Source: an endosymbiont of Bathymodiolus septemdierum str. Myojin knoll (GTDB lineage: Bacteria; Pseudomonadota; Gammaproteobacteria; PS1; Pseudothioglobaceae). From it: 64,000 bases of DNA. Every line of letters starts with the position of its first letter. The first letter of the stretch is position 1. The notes beneath the pieces were generated by a model, which saw only the letters and a program-made list of their open reading frames with translations, made no database searches and was not told the origin of the DNA. A program made the position numbers and the translations under genes. Below are positions 46,154-55,097 of this stretch, piece after piece. The stretch lies in contig NZ_AP013042.1 in assembly GCF_001547755.1 (NCBI RefSeq), positions 682,001-746,000 on the forward strand, given 5' to 3'.

Positions 46154-47957
46154 AGCTTACTCCTATTTCTATGGTTCTACCAAGTTGGTTGTAGCCATTA
46201 ATAATTGTGTAATCTTTATCGGTCGCATTTTTAATGTTAAGTGATGCCTCGGCATTTTTATTGATATTATATTTAACCGATAAATTAACCAAGGTATAAC
46301 CTGGTAACTTGAAATCGCCCAGTCCATCAAAGGTAGTATCATCCAAACTAGAGGATTTCTTAATTATTTGTATACTTGGGTTAAATTTGCCAAATTGTTT
46401 GCTAATAGTTAAATTTGTTGTATTTTTTGCGCGTCTTGGGGCTTCTCCTTTTGCTGTTTCTCCGTTATTGCTAACTTCAGTTTTGTTATAATTGTAACTA
46501 AAATCAAGATGGTAGTTATTGATATTTGCATTAACGGACAATTCAATGCCTTTGGTGTTTAATTCCCCACTATTAAAATAATTTGCAACACCAGGATCGT
46601 AATGGCCGTCGTAGGTAATCCTATTTTTCATTTTATTCTTGTAAAAATTAATTCTACTAACACCCCAATAATGTTGTTTTTCAATGCCAAATTCAATATT
46701 TTTTGAGGTTTCTGCTTGTAAATTAGGGTTGCCAATATTGCTGTATATTTGATATATAGAAGGTGCATTAAATGCTGTGCCGTAAGTTGTTATTAATTTA
46801 ATACCATTATCAAAGTGTTTAGCAAAGGCTAAGTTGTAAATATTTTTATTGCCAAATCTACTATGTCTGATATGGCGAATACCTGTATTGATATCAATAC
46901 TATTGATGTTTTTTTGCCAGTTTACAAAAATTTCCTTGCTAGAAAGTTTTTGCTTGTCTGTTGTATTTTTATCGTCTTTTTTTGATATACCAATATTGAA
47001 TAAAGCATTATCAATTTTAATATCATTGAGTAAAGTAATGGCAGTGCTTTTATATTTATCGCCAATGGTGGCTGCATTTTCACCAATATTTCTGCTACTT
47101 GTAATTTGAGATAGAAGCAATTTAAGTTTCCAAATATCGCTTATTTTTTTATTAGTATTTATTGTTATTTTATTTGACTCTCTATCGGCTACTCTGTTAC
47201 TGGGGTTAGTGCCAAATGTATCGTCATATTGCGTTTTGTTTCTGGTTGTTAAATAACCAAGGTTAAAATGTTTATTGCCAATTTTAATTTGTGTAGTTTG
47301 ATTACTTATGCCATCTTTTTCATTTGTTGTATCAGCAATTCTGGCATTAATACCATCTGTTGTATATTTGTTATGTGTAAATCTAATAAAGCCATCCAAA
47401 CTACCACTACTTACTGATAAATTGTAATTCTTGGTATTGTGTGAGCCAAATTTGGTGCTAACTGTTGCATGGTTACCGTTTGCACCTTTCTTGGTGGTAA
47501 TAGAAATCACCCCAGCAATAGCAGATGAGCCATATAAAACCGAACCTGAGCCTTTAATAATCTCAACTTTTTCAATATCATTTAAGGCAATACTTGCTAA
47601 TCCATTTGATATTGCACCATTTGGCGATGAAATATCGTTAACACTAACCCCATCAACTAAAAATAAAGTGTGTTCTGAATTGCCACCACGCATAAATACA
47701 GCAGGCACATTGCCTTGTGAATTAATTAACCCAACACTTGGCACAGTTTCCAAGAAATCTAAAAAGGTGTTAGCACCTGTTGCTTTAATATCTTCCGCAG
47801 TAAAAGAAAGTGTTGAGGCAATAGAGCCGATAACAGGTGTGTCGGTTCTATACTCAGTATTCATATAAATCGGAATAGGTCCGAGTGCTGCGTTGGTAAG
47901 GGTTGTAGTTAAGGCGATACTAGCCGCTAAGATGATTTTTTTCATGATTTTATCCAT
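46143..47957 (-). CDS. btuB: TonB-dependent outer-membrane cobalamin receptor BtuB
   Basis: The 604-residue protein has a signal peptide and a plug domain with FLDFLETVPSVGL, VFMRGGNSEHTLFLVDGVS and EKVEIIKGSGSVLYGSSAI. A beta-barrel follows and ends in the terminal Phe of GVSYKF. These are the features of TonB-dependent receptors for vitamins and siderophores. Assignment to cobalamin rests on the riboswitch upstream and btuM/cobO downstream. The stretch between signal peptide and plug is odd, with no obvious TonB box. Met at 47945 is an alternative start. Confidence 0.9.
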   Translation of the reverse strand: MDKIMKKIILAASIALTTTLTNAALGPIPIYMNTEYRTDTPVIGSIASTLSFTAEDIKATGANTFLDFLETVPSVGLINSQGNVPAVFMRGGNSEHTLFLVDGVSVNDISSPNGAISNGLASIALNDIEKVEIIKGSGSVLYGSSAIAGVISITTKKGANGNHATVSTKFGSHNTKNYNLSVSSGSLDGFIRFTHNKYTTDGINARIADTTNEKDGISNQTTQIKIGNKHFNLGYLTTRNKTQYDDTFGTNPSNRVADRESNKITINTNKKISDIWKLKLLLSQITSSRNIGENAATIGDKYKSTAITLLNDIKIDNALFNIGISKKDDKNTTDKQKLSSKEIFVNWQKNINSIDINTGIRHIRHSRFGNKNIYNLAFAKHFDNGIKLITTYGTAFNAPSIYQIYSNIGNPNLQAETSKNIEFGIEKQHYWGVSRINFYKNKMKNRITYDGHYDPGVANYFNSGELNTKGIELSVNANINNYHLDFSYNYNKTEVSNNGETAKGEAPRRAKNTTNLTISKQFGKFNPSIQIIKKSSSLDDTTFDGLGDFKLPGYTLVNLSVKYNINKNAEASLNIKNATDKDYTIINGYNQLGRTIEIGVSYKF

Positions 47958-47983
47958 TGTAAAATTAAAATTAAAATTAAATT

Positions 47984-48069
47984 ATGTATCGGACTGACTT
48001 CTAAGAAGAATACCGTTGCAAGGACAGTGTAGGACTTTCACCTACTTCCATAATCAAACTGAGATACAT
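47984..48069 (-). promoter_or_regulatory. Compact cobalamin riboswitch upstream of btuB
   Basis: Read on the minus strand, the leader contains GGAAGTAGGTGAAAGTCC, then the B12-box-like CCTTGCAACGGTATTC and AGTCAGTCCGATACAT. These match the order of cobalamin riboswitch elements. ATGTATC and GATACAT at the two ends pair as P1. At 86 nt it is far shorter than the usual 180-220 nt, so peripheral arms are missing. A TATAAT (48069-48074) overlaps the P1 5' strand. Confidence 0.8.
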
Positions 48070-48136
48070 TATAGTCATTAAATAGCTGAGTTCTGATAAA
48101 ATTATCTTTATTTAGATCAATCGGGAGTTTGTCAAA

Positions 48137-49216
48137 ATGAGTCAAGTTTACAATTTTAGCGCGGGCCCTGCGATGTTACCAATGCAGGTAATGAAGCAGA
48201 TGCAAGCGGAGTTATTGGAATACGCTAACGCCAAAGCATCGGTGATGGAAATTTCGCATCGTGGTGCTGATTTTATGGAAATGGCACAAAAATCCGAGCA
48301 AGATTTGCGTGATTTGATGAATATTCCCGATAATTACAAAGTTTTGTTTTTACAAGGTGGTGCATCGGCGCAGTTTTCTATGGTGCCGATTAATTTATTA
48401 CGCGGTAAAAAAGTGGCAAATTATGCACACACGGGGCATTGGTCAAAGAAGGCGATTGCTGAGGCTCAGCGATATTGTGATGTTAATATTTGTACAGACA
48501 ACTCAAGTAATAAATATACCAATATTGATGATTTTGATAAATGGCGTATTGAGGAGCAAGGTGCTTATTTGCATTACACGCCGAATGAAACCATTGCAGG
48601 CTTGGAGTTTGATTACATTCCAGAGGTGGATATGCCACTGGTGGCAGATATGTCCTCAACGATTTTGTCGCGTGAAATTGATGTTTCTAAATATGGGGTG
48701 ATTTACGCAGGCGCGCAGAAAAATATCGGTATTTCTGGCTTGACCATTGTGATAATAAGAGAGGATTTAATTGGCAATGTAATTGCCAATCAGCCGGTTT
48801 TATTTGATTATACAACGCAGACAAATAATGATTCAATGTACAACACGCCGTCTACTTATCCTTGGTATGTGGCAGGTCGTGTGTTTGAATGGTTAAAAGA
48901 GCAGGGCGGTTTGAGCGCAATGGCAAAGATTAATGAGCATAAGGCGAAGACGCTGTATGATGCCATTGATGGTTCTGATTTTTATTCTAATCCGGTGGCA
49001 AAAAAATATCGTTCTTGGATGAATATACCCTTTTTGTTGGCGAACGAAGACATGAACGGCTTGTTCTTAGAAAAAGCGGCAGAGCGTGATTTAATTACTT
49101 TAAAAGGTCATCGTTCGGTGGGTGGAATGCGTGCCAGTATTTATAATGCGATGCCATACGAGGGTGTTGATGCGTTGGTAGGTTTTATGCAGGATTTTGA
49201 AAAAGAAAACGGATAA
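48137..49216 (+). CDS. serC: Phosphoserine aminotransferase
   Basis: SerC transaminates 3-phosphohydroxypyruvate to phosphoserine and also serves pyridoxal phosphate synthesis. The 359-residue protein starts YNFSAGPAMLP, has MEISHRG, and carries the PLP lysine in YAGAQKNIG near residue 194. A CGGGAG ribosome site precedes the ATG. It opens a run of six same-strand genes for serine, aromatic amino acids and histidine. Confidence 0.97.
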   Translation: MSQVYNFSAGPAMLPMQVMKQMQAELLEYANAKASVMEISHRGADFMEMAQKSEQDLRDLMNIPDNYKVLFLQGGASAQFSMVPINLLRGKKVANYAHTGHWSKKAIAEAQRYCDVNICTDNSSNKYTNIDDFDKWRIEEQGAYLHYTPNETIAGLEFDYIPEVDMPLVADMSSTILSREIDVSKYGVIYAGAQKNIGISGLTIVIIREDLIGNVIANQPVLFDYTTQTNNDSMYNTPSTYPWYVAGRVFEWLKEQGGLSAMAKINEHKAKTLYDAIDGSDFYSNPVAKKYRSWMNIPFLLANEDMNGLFLEKAAERDLITLKGHRSVGGMRASIYNAMPYEGVDALVGFMQDFEKENG

Positions 49217-49221
49217 TCATT

Positions 49222-50379
49222 ATGTTTACAATACAAACGCTGAATAATATTTCTTCGATTGGCTTAGAAAAATTGCCAAGGGATAGTTATGAAGTTGCAA
49301 CTAAAATGTCCAATCCTGATGCAATTTTGGTGCGTAGCGCAAAAATGCATGAGATGGAAATTGGTGACAACCTTAAAGCAGTAGGGCGCGCTGGTGCGGG
49401 TGTGAATAATATTCCACTTGAGAAGATGAACGACAAGGGCGTGGTGGTTTTTAACGCACCAGGGGCGAATGCGAATGCGGTCAAAGAGTTGGTAATTTCA
49501 TCGATGTTGTTGGCAAGTCGTAATATTTGTCAGGCGTGGGATTATGTGAATGGACTACCATTGGACAACCTAAAAACGGCAATTGAAGAGGGCAAAAAGA
49601 ATTATGCAGGGTCGGAACTGCCAGGTAAGACATTAGGTATAGTGGGTCTAGGTGCAATTGGCGTACAAATTGCCAATGCGGCGAATATGTTGGGGATGCA
49701 AGTGATTGGTTTTGATCCGAGTATTACCATTAAAAGCGCCTGGAAGTTGTCATCGGATGTGGCGCATGTATTGAGTGTGGATGAATTATTTTCACGCAGT
49801 GATTTTGTGTCTTTTCATGTGCCGTTGGTTGAAAGTACCAAGAATTTATTAAATAAAGAGCGTATTGCCTTGTTGCCAGTAGGCGCTACAATTTTGAACT
49901 TTGCTCGTGATGGTATTATTGACGAAGATGCGTTAATTGCAGCATTGGAAGCGGGCAAGGTTAACTATTATGTAACCGACTTCCCAATTGACGATAAGAA
50001 AAATCACAAGCGCGTGATTGCCTTGCCACATTTGGGTGCGTCAACGATTGAGGCAGAAGATAATTGTGCAATTATGGTGGCAAATCAGGTGAAAGATTAT
50101 TTGGAAAATGGTAATATTGTTAATTCGGTGAATTTTCCAGAGGTGAAAATGCCAAGGTCTGGTGGTGTGCGTTTGGCAATTACCCATCAAAATATCCCAA
50201 ATATGGTTGGACAGATTTCAACCGTTCTTGCTGATGCAAGGATTAATATTATTGATATGTCGAATAAATCAAGAGATGAAGTGGCTTATACTTTAATTGA
50301 TATAGAAGGTGAAATTTCTGATACAGTAGTTGACAGTTTGAAAAAAATTGAAGGTGCACTCATTGTTAGGGCTTTATAG
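49222..50379 (+). CDS. serA: D-3-phosphoglycerate dehydrogenase
   Basis: SerA starts serine synthesis by oxidising 3-phosphoglycerate. The 385-residue protein has the NAD-binding GLGAIGVQIANAANMLGM (near 145-162), HVPLVESTKNL, a catalytic region with LPHLGAST and a C-terminal ACT domain (about 312-385) for serine feedback. It is the shorter form with an ACT domain but no intervening domain. Confidence 0.95.
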   Translation: MFTIQTLNNISSIGLEKLPRDSYEVATKMSNPDAILVRSAKMHEMEIGDNLKAVGRAGAGVNNIPLEKMNDKGVVVFNAPGANANAVKELVISSMLLASRNICQAWDYVNGLPLDNLKTAIEEGKKNYAGSELPGKTLGIVGLGAIGVQIANAANMLGMQVIGFDPSITIKSAWKLSSDVAHVLSVDELFSRSDFVSFHVPLVESTKNLLNKERIALLPVGATILNFARDGIIDEDALIAALEAGKVNYYVTDFPIDDKKNHKRVIALPHLGASTIEAEDNCAIMVANQVKDYLENGNIVNSVNFPEVKMPRSGGVRLAITHQNIPNMVGQISTVLADARINIIDMSNKSRDEVAYTLIDIEGEISDTVVDSLKKIEGALIVRAL

Positions 50380-50387
50380 AGGAAAAA

Positions 50388-51464
50388 ATGCGCAAAACAT
50401 TAGATGAATTAAGGGTTGAAATCGACACACTGGATAAGAAAATTCAGTCGTTGATTGGCGACCGAGCAGAGCTTGCTTCGGCTGTTGCAGATGTCAAAAA
50501 AGCATCAGATGACAACAGCAGTTTCTACCGTCCAGAACGAGAAGCACAAGTATTGCGCAGGATTATTAAGCGTAACGACAACCTGCTAAAAGACAAAGAT
50601 ATGGCACATATATTCCGTGAGATTATGTCGGCTTGTTTGGCGCTTGAGCAAGGCATTAGCGTTGCTTATTTGGGCCCTGAAGGCACCTTTACGCAAGAGG
50701 CAACGCTAAAGCATTTTGGTCATGCGGTTTCTACTTTGGATTGCGGTAGTATTGACGAAATATTCCATCAAGTCGAAAAAGGTAATGCCAATTATGGTGT
50801 TGTTCCAATTGAAAATTCATCCAATGGTGTCATTGGCGGAACGGTTGATATGCTCTATTCTCAAGATTTAAAAGTTTGTGGCGAGGTAGAGATTTCAATC
50901 CAGCATCAATTAATGATGGCAGACCAGTCCCAGAAAATTAAAGTAATTTACGCACATCAACAAGCGCTTGACCAGTGTCAGCGTTGGCTAAGTAATCATT
51001 ATCCAAACACAGAATTAAAGGCGGTAGCGTCAAACGCCTTAGCCGCGCGAATGGTGAAAGATGAACCAAATTCAGCAGCAATTGCCTCAGAAGTAGCCTT
51101 AGGTTTGTATGATTTAGAGCGTGTGGCAAAAAATATTGAAGATAAGCCTGGTAATGTAACGCGTTTCTTGGTTATTGGTAATGAAGTCGTGCCACCGTCG
51201 GGCGAAGATAAAACTTCTTTATTGGTTGTCACTAGGCATCAATCTGGTGCATTGTTAGACCTATTAGAGCCTTTCAAAGAGCAAGGCATTAATCTACTGC
51301 AAGTGGCCAAGCATCCCATCCCTGGTGTCAAATGGGAATATCTGTTTCTCATTGATATTGAGGGGCATCGGGAGGAAGCTCATGTACAAAATGCCTTGAC
51401 AGTATTGACAGAAAAAGCACTTAAAGTTAATATTTTGGGCTCCTATCCTGTTGCAGTTTTATAA
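50388..51464 (+). CDS. pheA: Bifunctional chorismate mutase / prephenate dehydratase
   Basis: PheA turns chorismate to prephenate and then phenylpyruvate for phenylalanine. The 358-residue protein has an AroQ chorismate mutase domain (1-90; LRVEIDTLDKKIQSLI) and a dehydratase domain with VAYLGPEGTFTQEA, PIENSSNGVIGGTVD and NVTRFLVIG. An ACT domain follows (about 275-358). A GAGGAAAAA ribosome site lies 9 bp after serA. Confidence 0.97.
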   Translation: MRKTLDELRVEIDTLDKKIQSLIGDRAELASAVADVKKASDDNSSFYRPEREAQVLRRIIKRNDNLLKDKDMAHIFREIMSACLALEQGISVAYLGPEGTFTQEATLKHFGHAVSTLDCGSIDEIFHQVEKGNANYGVVPIENSSNGVIGGTVDMLYSQDLKVCGEVEISIQHQLMMADQSQKIKVIYAHQQALDQCQRWLSNHYPNTELKAVASNALAARMVKDEPNSAAIASEVALGLYDLERVAKNIEDKPGNVTRFLVIGNEVVPPSGEDKTSLLVVTRHQSGALLDLLEPFKEQGINLLQVAKHPIPGVKWEYLFLIDIEGHREEAHVQNALTVLTEKALKVNILGSYPVAVL

Positions 51465-51482
51465 CGACACCTTTGTATAAAT

Positions 51483-52550
51483 ATGAGCATTTGTCCAGCC
51501 ATTAAAAAATTAAGACCCTATCAAGGTGGTAAGCCGATTAGTGAATTACAGCGAGAGTTGGGTTTGGACAATATTGTTAAACTCGCCAGTAATGAAAATC
51601 CATTGCCGACCAGTAATAAAGTTAGACTGGCAATTGAACGGGCAACGAGCGAGATAGGGCGTTATCCGGACGGCAACGGGTTTGCGTTAAAGCAGGCGAT
51701 TGGTCGGCATTTATCGGTGCCTATGGGTATGATTACTTTAGGTAATGGTTCAAATGATTTGCTGGAGTTGATTGCCAGAGCGTATGTATGTTGTGCGAGT
51801 GATGAGGTGATTTTTTCGCAATATGCATTTGTGGTATATCCGTTAATAACACAGGCACTTGGGGCAACTGAAGTGGTAACGCCAGCAAAGGAATTTGGGC
51901 ATGATTTGGCGGCGATGTTGGCGGCGATTACGGATAATACGCAGTTAATTTTTATTGCCAATCCAAACAATCCAACAGGTACATTATTAACAGATGAAGC
52001 GCTTTATCTATTTTTGTTAAAGGTACCAAAGTCAGTTATAGTGGTTCTTGACCAAGCATATGTTGAATATTTAGACACAGATGATAATGCAATTAATTGG
52101 TTATATGAATTTGATAATTTGGTGATTACACGGACATTTTCTAAGGCATATGGCTTGGCAGGATTGCGGGTTGGCTATTCAATTTGTTCTGTGGAAATTG
52201 CCGATTATTTAAACCGTATTCGTCAGCCGTTTAATGTTAATCATATTGCGCAAAGCGCAGCAATCGCAGCGTTATCTGATAAAGAGTTTATTGTGCAATC
52301 TGTGCATGACAATAAAAATGGATTACTGCAACTTGCCAAGGGTTTTGATGAATTAGGCTTATCTTATATCCCTTCTTCGGCGAATTTTATTACACTAGCA
52401 GTGAGCGATACAGAGGCGATTTATCAGCAATTATTGGAGAAGGGTTTTATTGTTCGGCCAGTGGAGGTGCCAAACCACATTCGTGTTACGGTAGGGACAA
52501 AAAATGAGAATGTAGCGCTCCTGAATGCATTAAAATCATTGTATGAATAA
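51483..52550 (+). CDS. hisC: Histidinol-phosphate aminotransferase
   Basis: This class I/II aminotransferase serves histidine synthesis. HisC paralogues in such aromatic operons often also transaminate aromatic keto acids. The 355-residue protein has LASNENPLP, IFIANPNNPTG, LDQAYVEY and the PLP-binding lysine in TRTFSKAYGLAGLRVG. The location between pheA and tyrA makes aromatic transamination plausible. It overlaps tyrA by 8 bp. Confidence 0.92.
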   Translation: MSICPAIKKLRPYQGGKPISELQRELGLDNIVKLASNENPLPTSNKVRLAIERATSEIGRYPDGNGFALKQAIGRHLSVPMGMITLGNGSNDLLELIARAYVCCASDEVIFSQYAFVVYPLITQALGATEVVTPAKEFGHDLAAMLAAITDNTQLIFIANPNNPTGTLLTDEALYLFLLKVPKSVIVVLDQAYVEYLDTDDNAINWLYEFDNLVITRTFSKAYGLAGLRVGYSICSVEIADYLNRIRQPFNVNHIAQSAAIAALSDKEFIVQSVHDNKNGLLQLAKGFDELGLSYIPSSANFITLAVSDTEAIYQQLLEKGFIVRPVEVPNHIRVTVGTKNENVALLNALKSLYE

Positions 52551-53394
52551 AATTTGTATTATTGGCGTTGGACTGATTGGTGGCTCATTTGCACTTGGCT
52601 TGAAAAAGGCGGGGAAAGTGCATAATATTATTGGCTATAGTAGAAGCGAAAACAATTTGAAAATGGCAGTAGAATTGGGTGTGATTGACAGTTATAGCAC
52701 AGATATTGGTCAAGCATTATCTGGGGTGGATATGGTGCTGATTGCGACACCAGTGAACAGTTTTCAATCGGTGTTGGAGATGATTAAGCCTCATATTGAC
52801 GAGAATGTGATTATCTCGGATGTTGGCAGCACCAAAGGTAGTGTAATTGCGATGGCGAAGGCAGTTTTTGGCATAATGCCATCGAGATTTATTCCTGCAC
52901 ATCCGATTGCAGGCAAGGAAAAAAGTGGAGTAGAGGCGGCGGACGCTACTTTGTTTAAAGGCAAGCGGGTGATTTTGACACCAACGGAAAATACCGATAC
53001 GCAGGCGCTTATAACGGTGAGTGATTTGTGGGAAAGTATAGGTGCAAGGGTGGAAGTACTGGACGATAAAATCCACGATGATTTGTTAGCAATGACCTCA
53101 CACCTGCCACATATGTTGGCATTTTCATTAATGGATTATTTGATAAACAGTGATGCCAGTGCGCTTAATTATGCGGCGGGTGGTTTTAAGGATTTTTCGC
53201 GTATTGCTTCGTCAGATGCGTCGATGTGGCGAGATATTTGTATTAATAATGCAGATGAAATTGTTAAGCATATTGAGGGCTTCCAAAGGAATCTAAGTCA
53301 AATTTCAGACTTAATTAAAGGCGCTCAAGCGCAAGAAATAGAATCATTATTTGTAAATGCAAAAACAGCAAGGGACAATTGGTTAAATGAGTAA
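52543..53394 (+). CDS. tyrA: Prephenate/arogenate dehydrogenase
   Basis: TyrA oxidatively decarboxylates prephenate (or arogenate) towards tyrosine. The 283-residue protein has the dinucleotide-binding GVGLIGGSFALGLKKAG (residues 7-23), SDVGSTKGSV, PAHPIAGKEKSG and the catalytic His region MTSHLPHMLAFSL. It is monofunctional, lacking a chorismate mutase domain. It overlaps aroA by 8 bp. Confidence 0.95.
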   Translation: MNKICIIGVGLIGGSFALGLKKAGKVHNIIGYSRSENNLKMAVELGVIDSYSTDIGQALSGVDMVLIATPVNSFQSVLEMIKPHIDENVIISDVGSTKGSVIAMAKAVFGIMPSRFIPAHPIAGKEKSGVEAADATLFKGKRVILTPTENTDTQALITVSDLWESIGARVEVLDDKIHDDLLAMTSHLPHMLAFSLMDYLINSDASALNYAAGGFKDFSRIASSDASMWRDICINNADEIVKHIEGFQRNLSQISDLIKGAQAQEIESLFVNAKTARDNWLNE

Positions 53395-54688
53395 ATTTAT
53401 AGCGCAACCTACCAACACACTTCATGGCAACCTAAAAGTACCGGGTGATAAGTCTATTTCGCATCGTTGTATTATGCTCGGTTCATTAGCGAATGGCATC
53501 ACAGAAGTCAGTGGTTTTTTACAGGGTGAAGATGCTTTGGCAACGCTAAAGGCCTTTCAGGCGATGGGGGTTGATATTCAACGAGAGGGTGATAAAGTCA
53601 CAATTCACGGTGTTGGTCTACATGGGTTGAAAAAGCCAAATACAGCACTTGACTTAGGTAATTCAGGGACTTCGATGCGATTGATGTTAGGAATTTTAGC
53701 GGCGCAAAAATTTAGTACAGAGTTGAAGGGTGATGTATCTTTGTCTAAGCGACCAATGGGCAGAGTGATTGACCCATTGATGCAGATGGGTGCGGTGATT
53801 GGGAGCAATCAAGGTAAGCCACCTTTGAAAATTAAGGGCGGTCAGTCGCTTAAAGGTATTCATTATGATTTACCAGTGGCTTCGGCGCAGGTAAAGTCTT
53901 GTGTTTTATTAGCAGGTTTGTATGCGCAGGGTGAGACTTGTGTGCTTGAACCAGAAACCACACGCGACCATACTGAACGAATGTTGAAGGGGTTGGGATA
54001 TCCAGTAAATGTTGTTGATAATAAAATGTGTTTAACAGGTGGTGGCAAGTTGACTGCTACGCAATTTCAAGTACCAAGTGACATTTCATCGGCTGCCTTT
54101 TTTATGGTAGCGGGGTGCATTGCACCGCAATCAGACATTGTTTTAAAAGGGGTTAATATCAATCCAACCCGTACAGGTGTTATCGATATTTTAAAACTAA
54201 TGGGTGCAAATTTAGAATTGTTAAATAAACGAGAAATTGGTGGCGAATTATTGGCTGATATCCGTGTGCAATCATCAAACTTGAAAGGTATTCAAATCCC
54301 ATCAGAATTGGTGCCATTGGCTATTGATGAATTTCCAGTTATTTTTATCGCTGCCGCTTGCGCTCAGGGTGAAACCGTTTTAACAGATGCCCAAGAACTC
54401 CGCGTTAAAGAGTCAGACCGCATTCAAGTAATGGCAGATGGCTTGAATATTTTAGGCATTCAAAATCAAGTATTAGAAGATGGTATTAAAATTCAAGGTG
54501 GCAGCTTCCAAAAACCAACGGGCGTAATTCAATCTCACCACGACCATCGCATCTCTATGTCCTTTGCAATGGCATCAGCCCGATGTCAGTACCCAATAGA
54601 AATTGATGGGGTTGATAATGTGGCAACTTCTTTCCCTAATTTTGTTGAATTGACAAACTCTATTGGGATGAAAATTGTACAGAGATAG
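53387..54688 (+). CDS. aroA: 3-phosphoshikimate 1-carboxyvinyltransferase (EPSP synthase)
   Basis: AroA adds enolpyruvyl from PEP to shikimate 3-phosphate. The 433-residue protein has PGDKSISHR (19-27), LGNSGTSMRLM, SKRPMGRVIDPL, ATGKSxx-like PVASAQVKS and the late RVKESDRI and HDHRISMSFA motifs. It is the last gene before a strong terminator, closing the serC-aroA run. In many genomes cmk-rpsA follow, but here they do not. Confidence 0.97.
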   Translation: MSKFIAQPTNTLHGNLKVPGDKSISHRCIMLGSLANGITEVSGFLQGEDALATLKAFQAMGVDIQREGDKVTIHGVGLHGLKKPNTALDLGNSGTSMRLMLGILAAQKFSTELKGDVSLSKRPMGRVIDPLMQMGAVIGSNQGKPPLKIKGGQSLKGIHYDLPVASAQVKSCVLLAGLYAQGETCVLEPETTRDHTERMLKGLGYPVNVVDNKMCLTGGGKLTATQFQVPSDISSAAFFMVAGCIAPQSDIVLKGVNINPTRTGVIDILKLMGANLELLNKREIGGELLADIRVQSSNLKGIQIPSELVPLAIDEFPVIFIAAACAQGETVLTDAQELRVKESDRIQVMADGLNILGIQNQVLEDGIKIQGGSFQKPTGVIQSHHDHRISMSFAMASARCQYPIEIDGVDNVATSFPNFVELTNSIGMKIVQR

Positions 54689-54692
54689 ACAG

Positions 54693-54724
54693 AAAAAAGG
54701 CACTCAAATGAGTGCCTTTTTTTG
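54693..54724 (+). terminator. Rho-independent terminator after aroA
   Basis: AAAAAAGGCACTCA pairs perfectly with TGAGTGCCTTTTTT across a 2-nt loop. The A and T runs on the two sides make it usable in both directions, so it may also serve the convergent rspA. Confidence 0.92.
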
Positions 54725-54745
54725 TTTAAAATTTAGAATTAAGTT

Positions 54746-55072
54746 TTAATAACCACCTTTGCGCTTAGTCTCAGGCAGTCCAGCGATTTTACCCGCTTGC
54801 TTTGCAGGACCTTTAGGGAACAAAGTGTACAATTCTTTCGTTGTTAATTTACCATCCCAGTCAGCCTTCAAGCCTTTAACCATGTTGCGCTCGTTAGGTT
54901 GGTTTGCGTTATTGTTGATATATTCTTCACGCAAAAAAGCAATTAATTTAAAACTTTCGTCTGTTAAGTTAACACCTTCTTCTTCTGCAAACTCGCGTGC
55001 AACATCTTCATTCCAGTCATTAAGGTCAACCAAGTAACCGTGTCCGTCTCTTTCTAAATCAGCTAATGCCAT
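54746..55072 (-). CDS. rspA: DsrC/TusE-family protein lacking both cysteines (RspA type)
   Basis: DsrC carries sulfur on a C-terminal cysteine for dissimilatory sulfite reductase, and TusE does so in tRNA thiolation. This 108-residue protein has the full fold signature, with DLNDWNEDVAREFAEEEGV and LFPKGPAKQAGKIAGLP. Both C-terminal arm cysteines are replaced: canonical GCKIAGLP reads AGKIAGLP, and the penultimate Cys is lost in KRKGGY. There is no cysteine at all. Such proteins were proposed as regulatory RspA in sulfur oxidisers. It is convergent with aroA and divergent from lepB. Confidence 0.85.
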   Translation of the reverse strand: MALADLERDGHGYLVDLNDWNEDVAREFAEEEGVNLTDESFKLIAFLREEYINNNANQPNERNMVKGLKADWDGKLTTKELYTLFPKGPAKQAGKIAGLPETKRKGGY

Positions 55073-55097
55073 TTTTGATTTCTCCGTGATTAAATAA

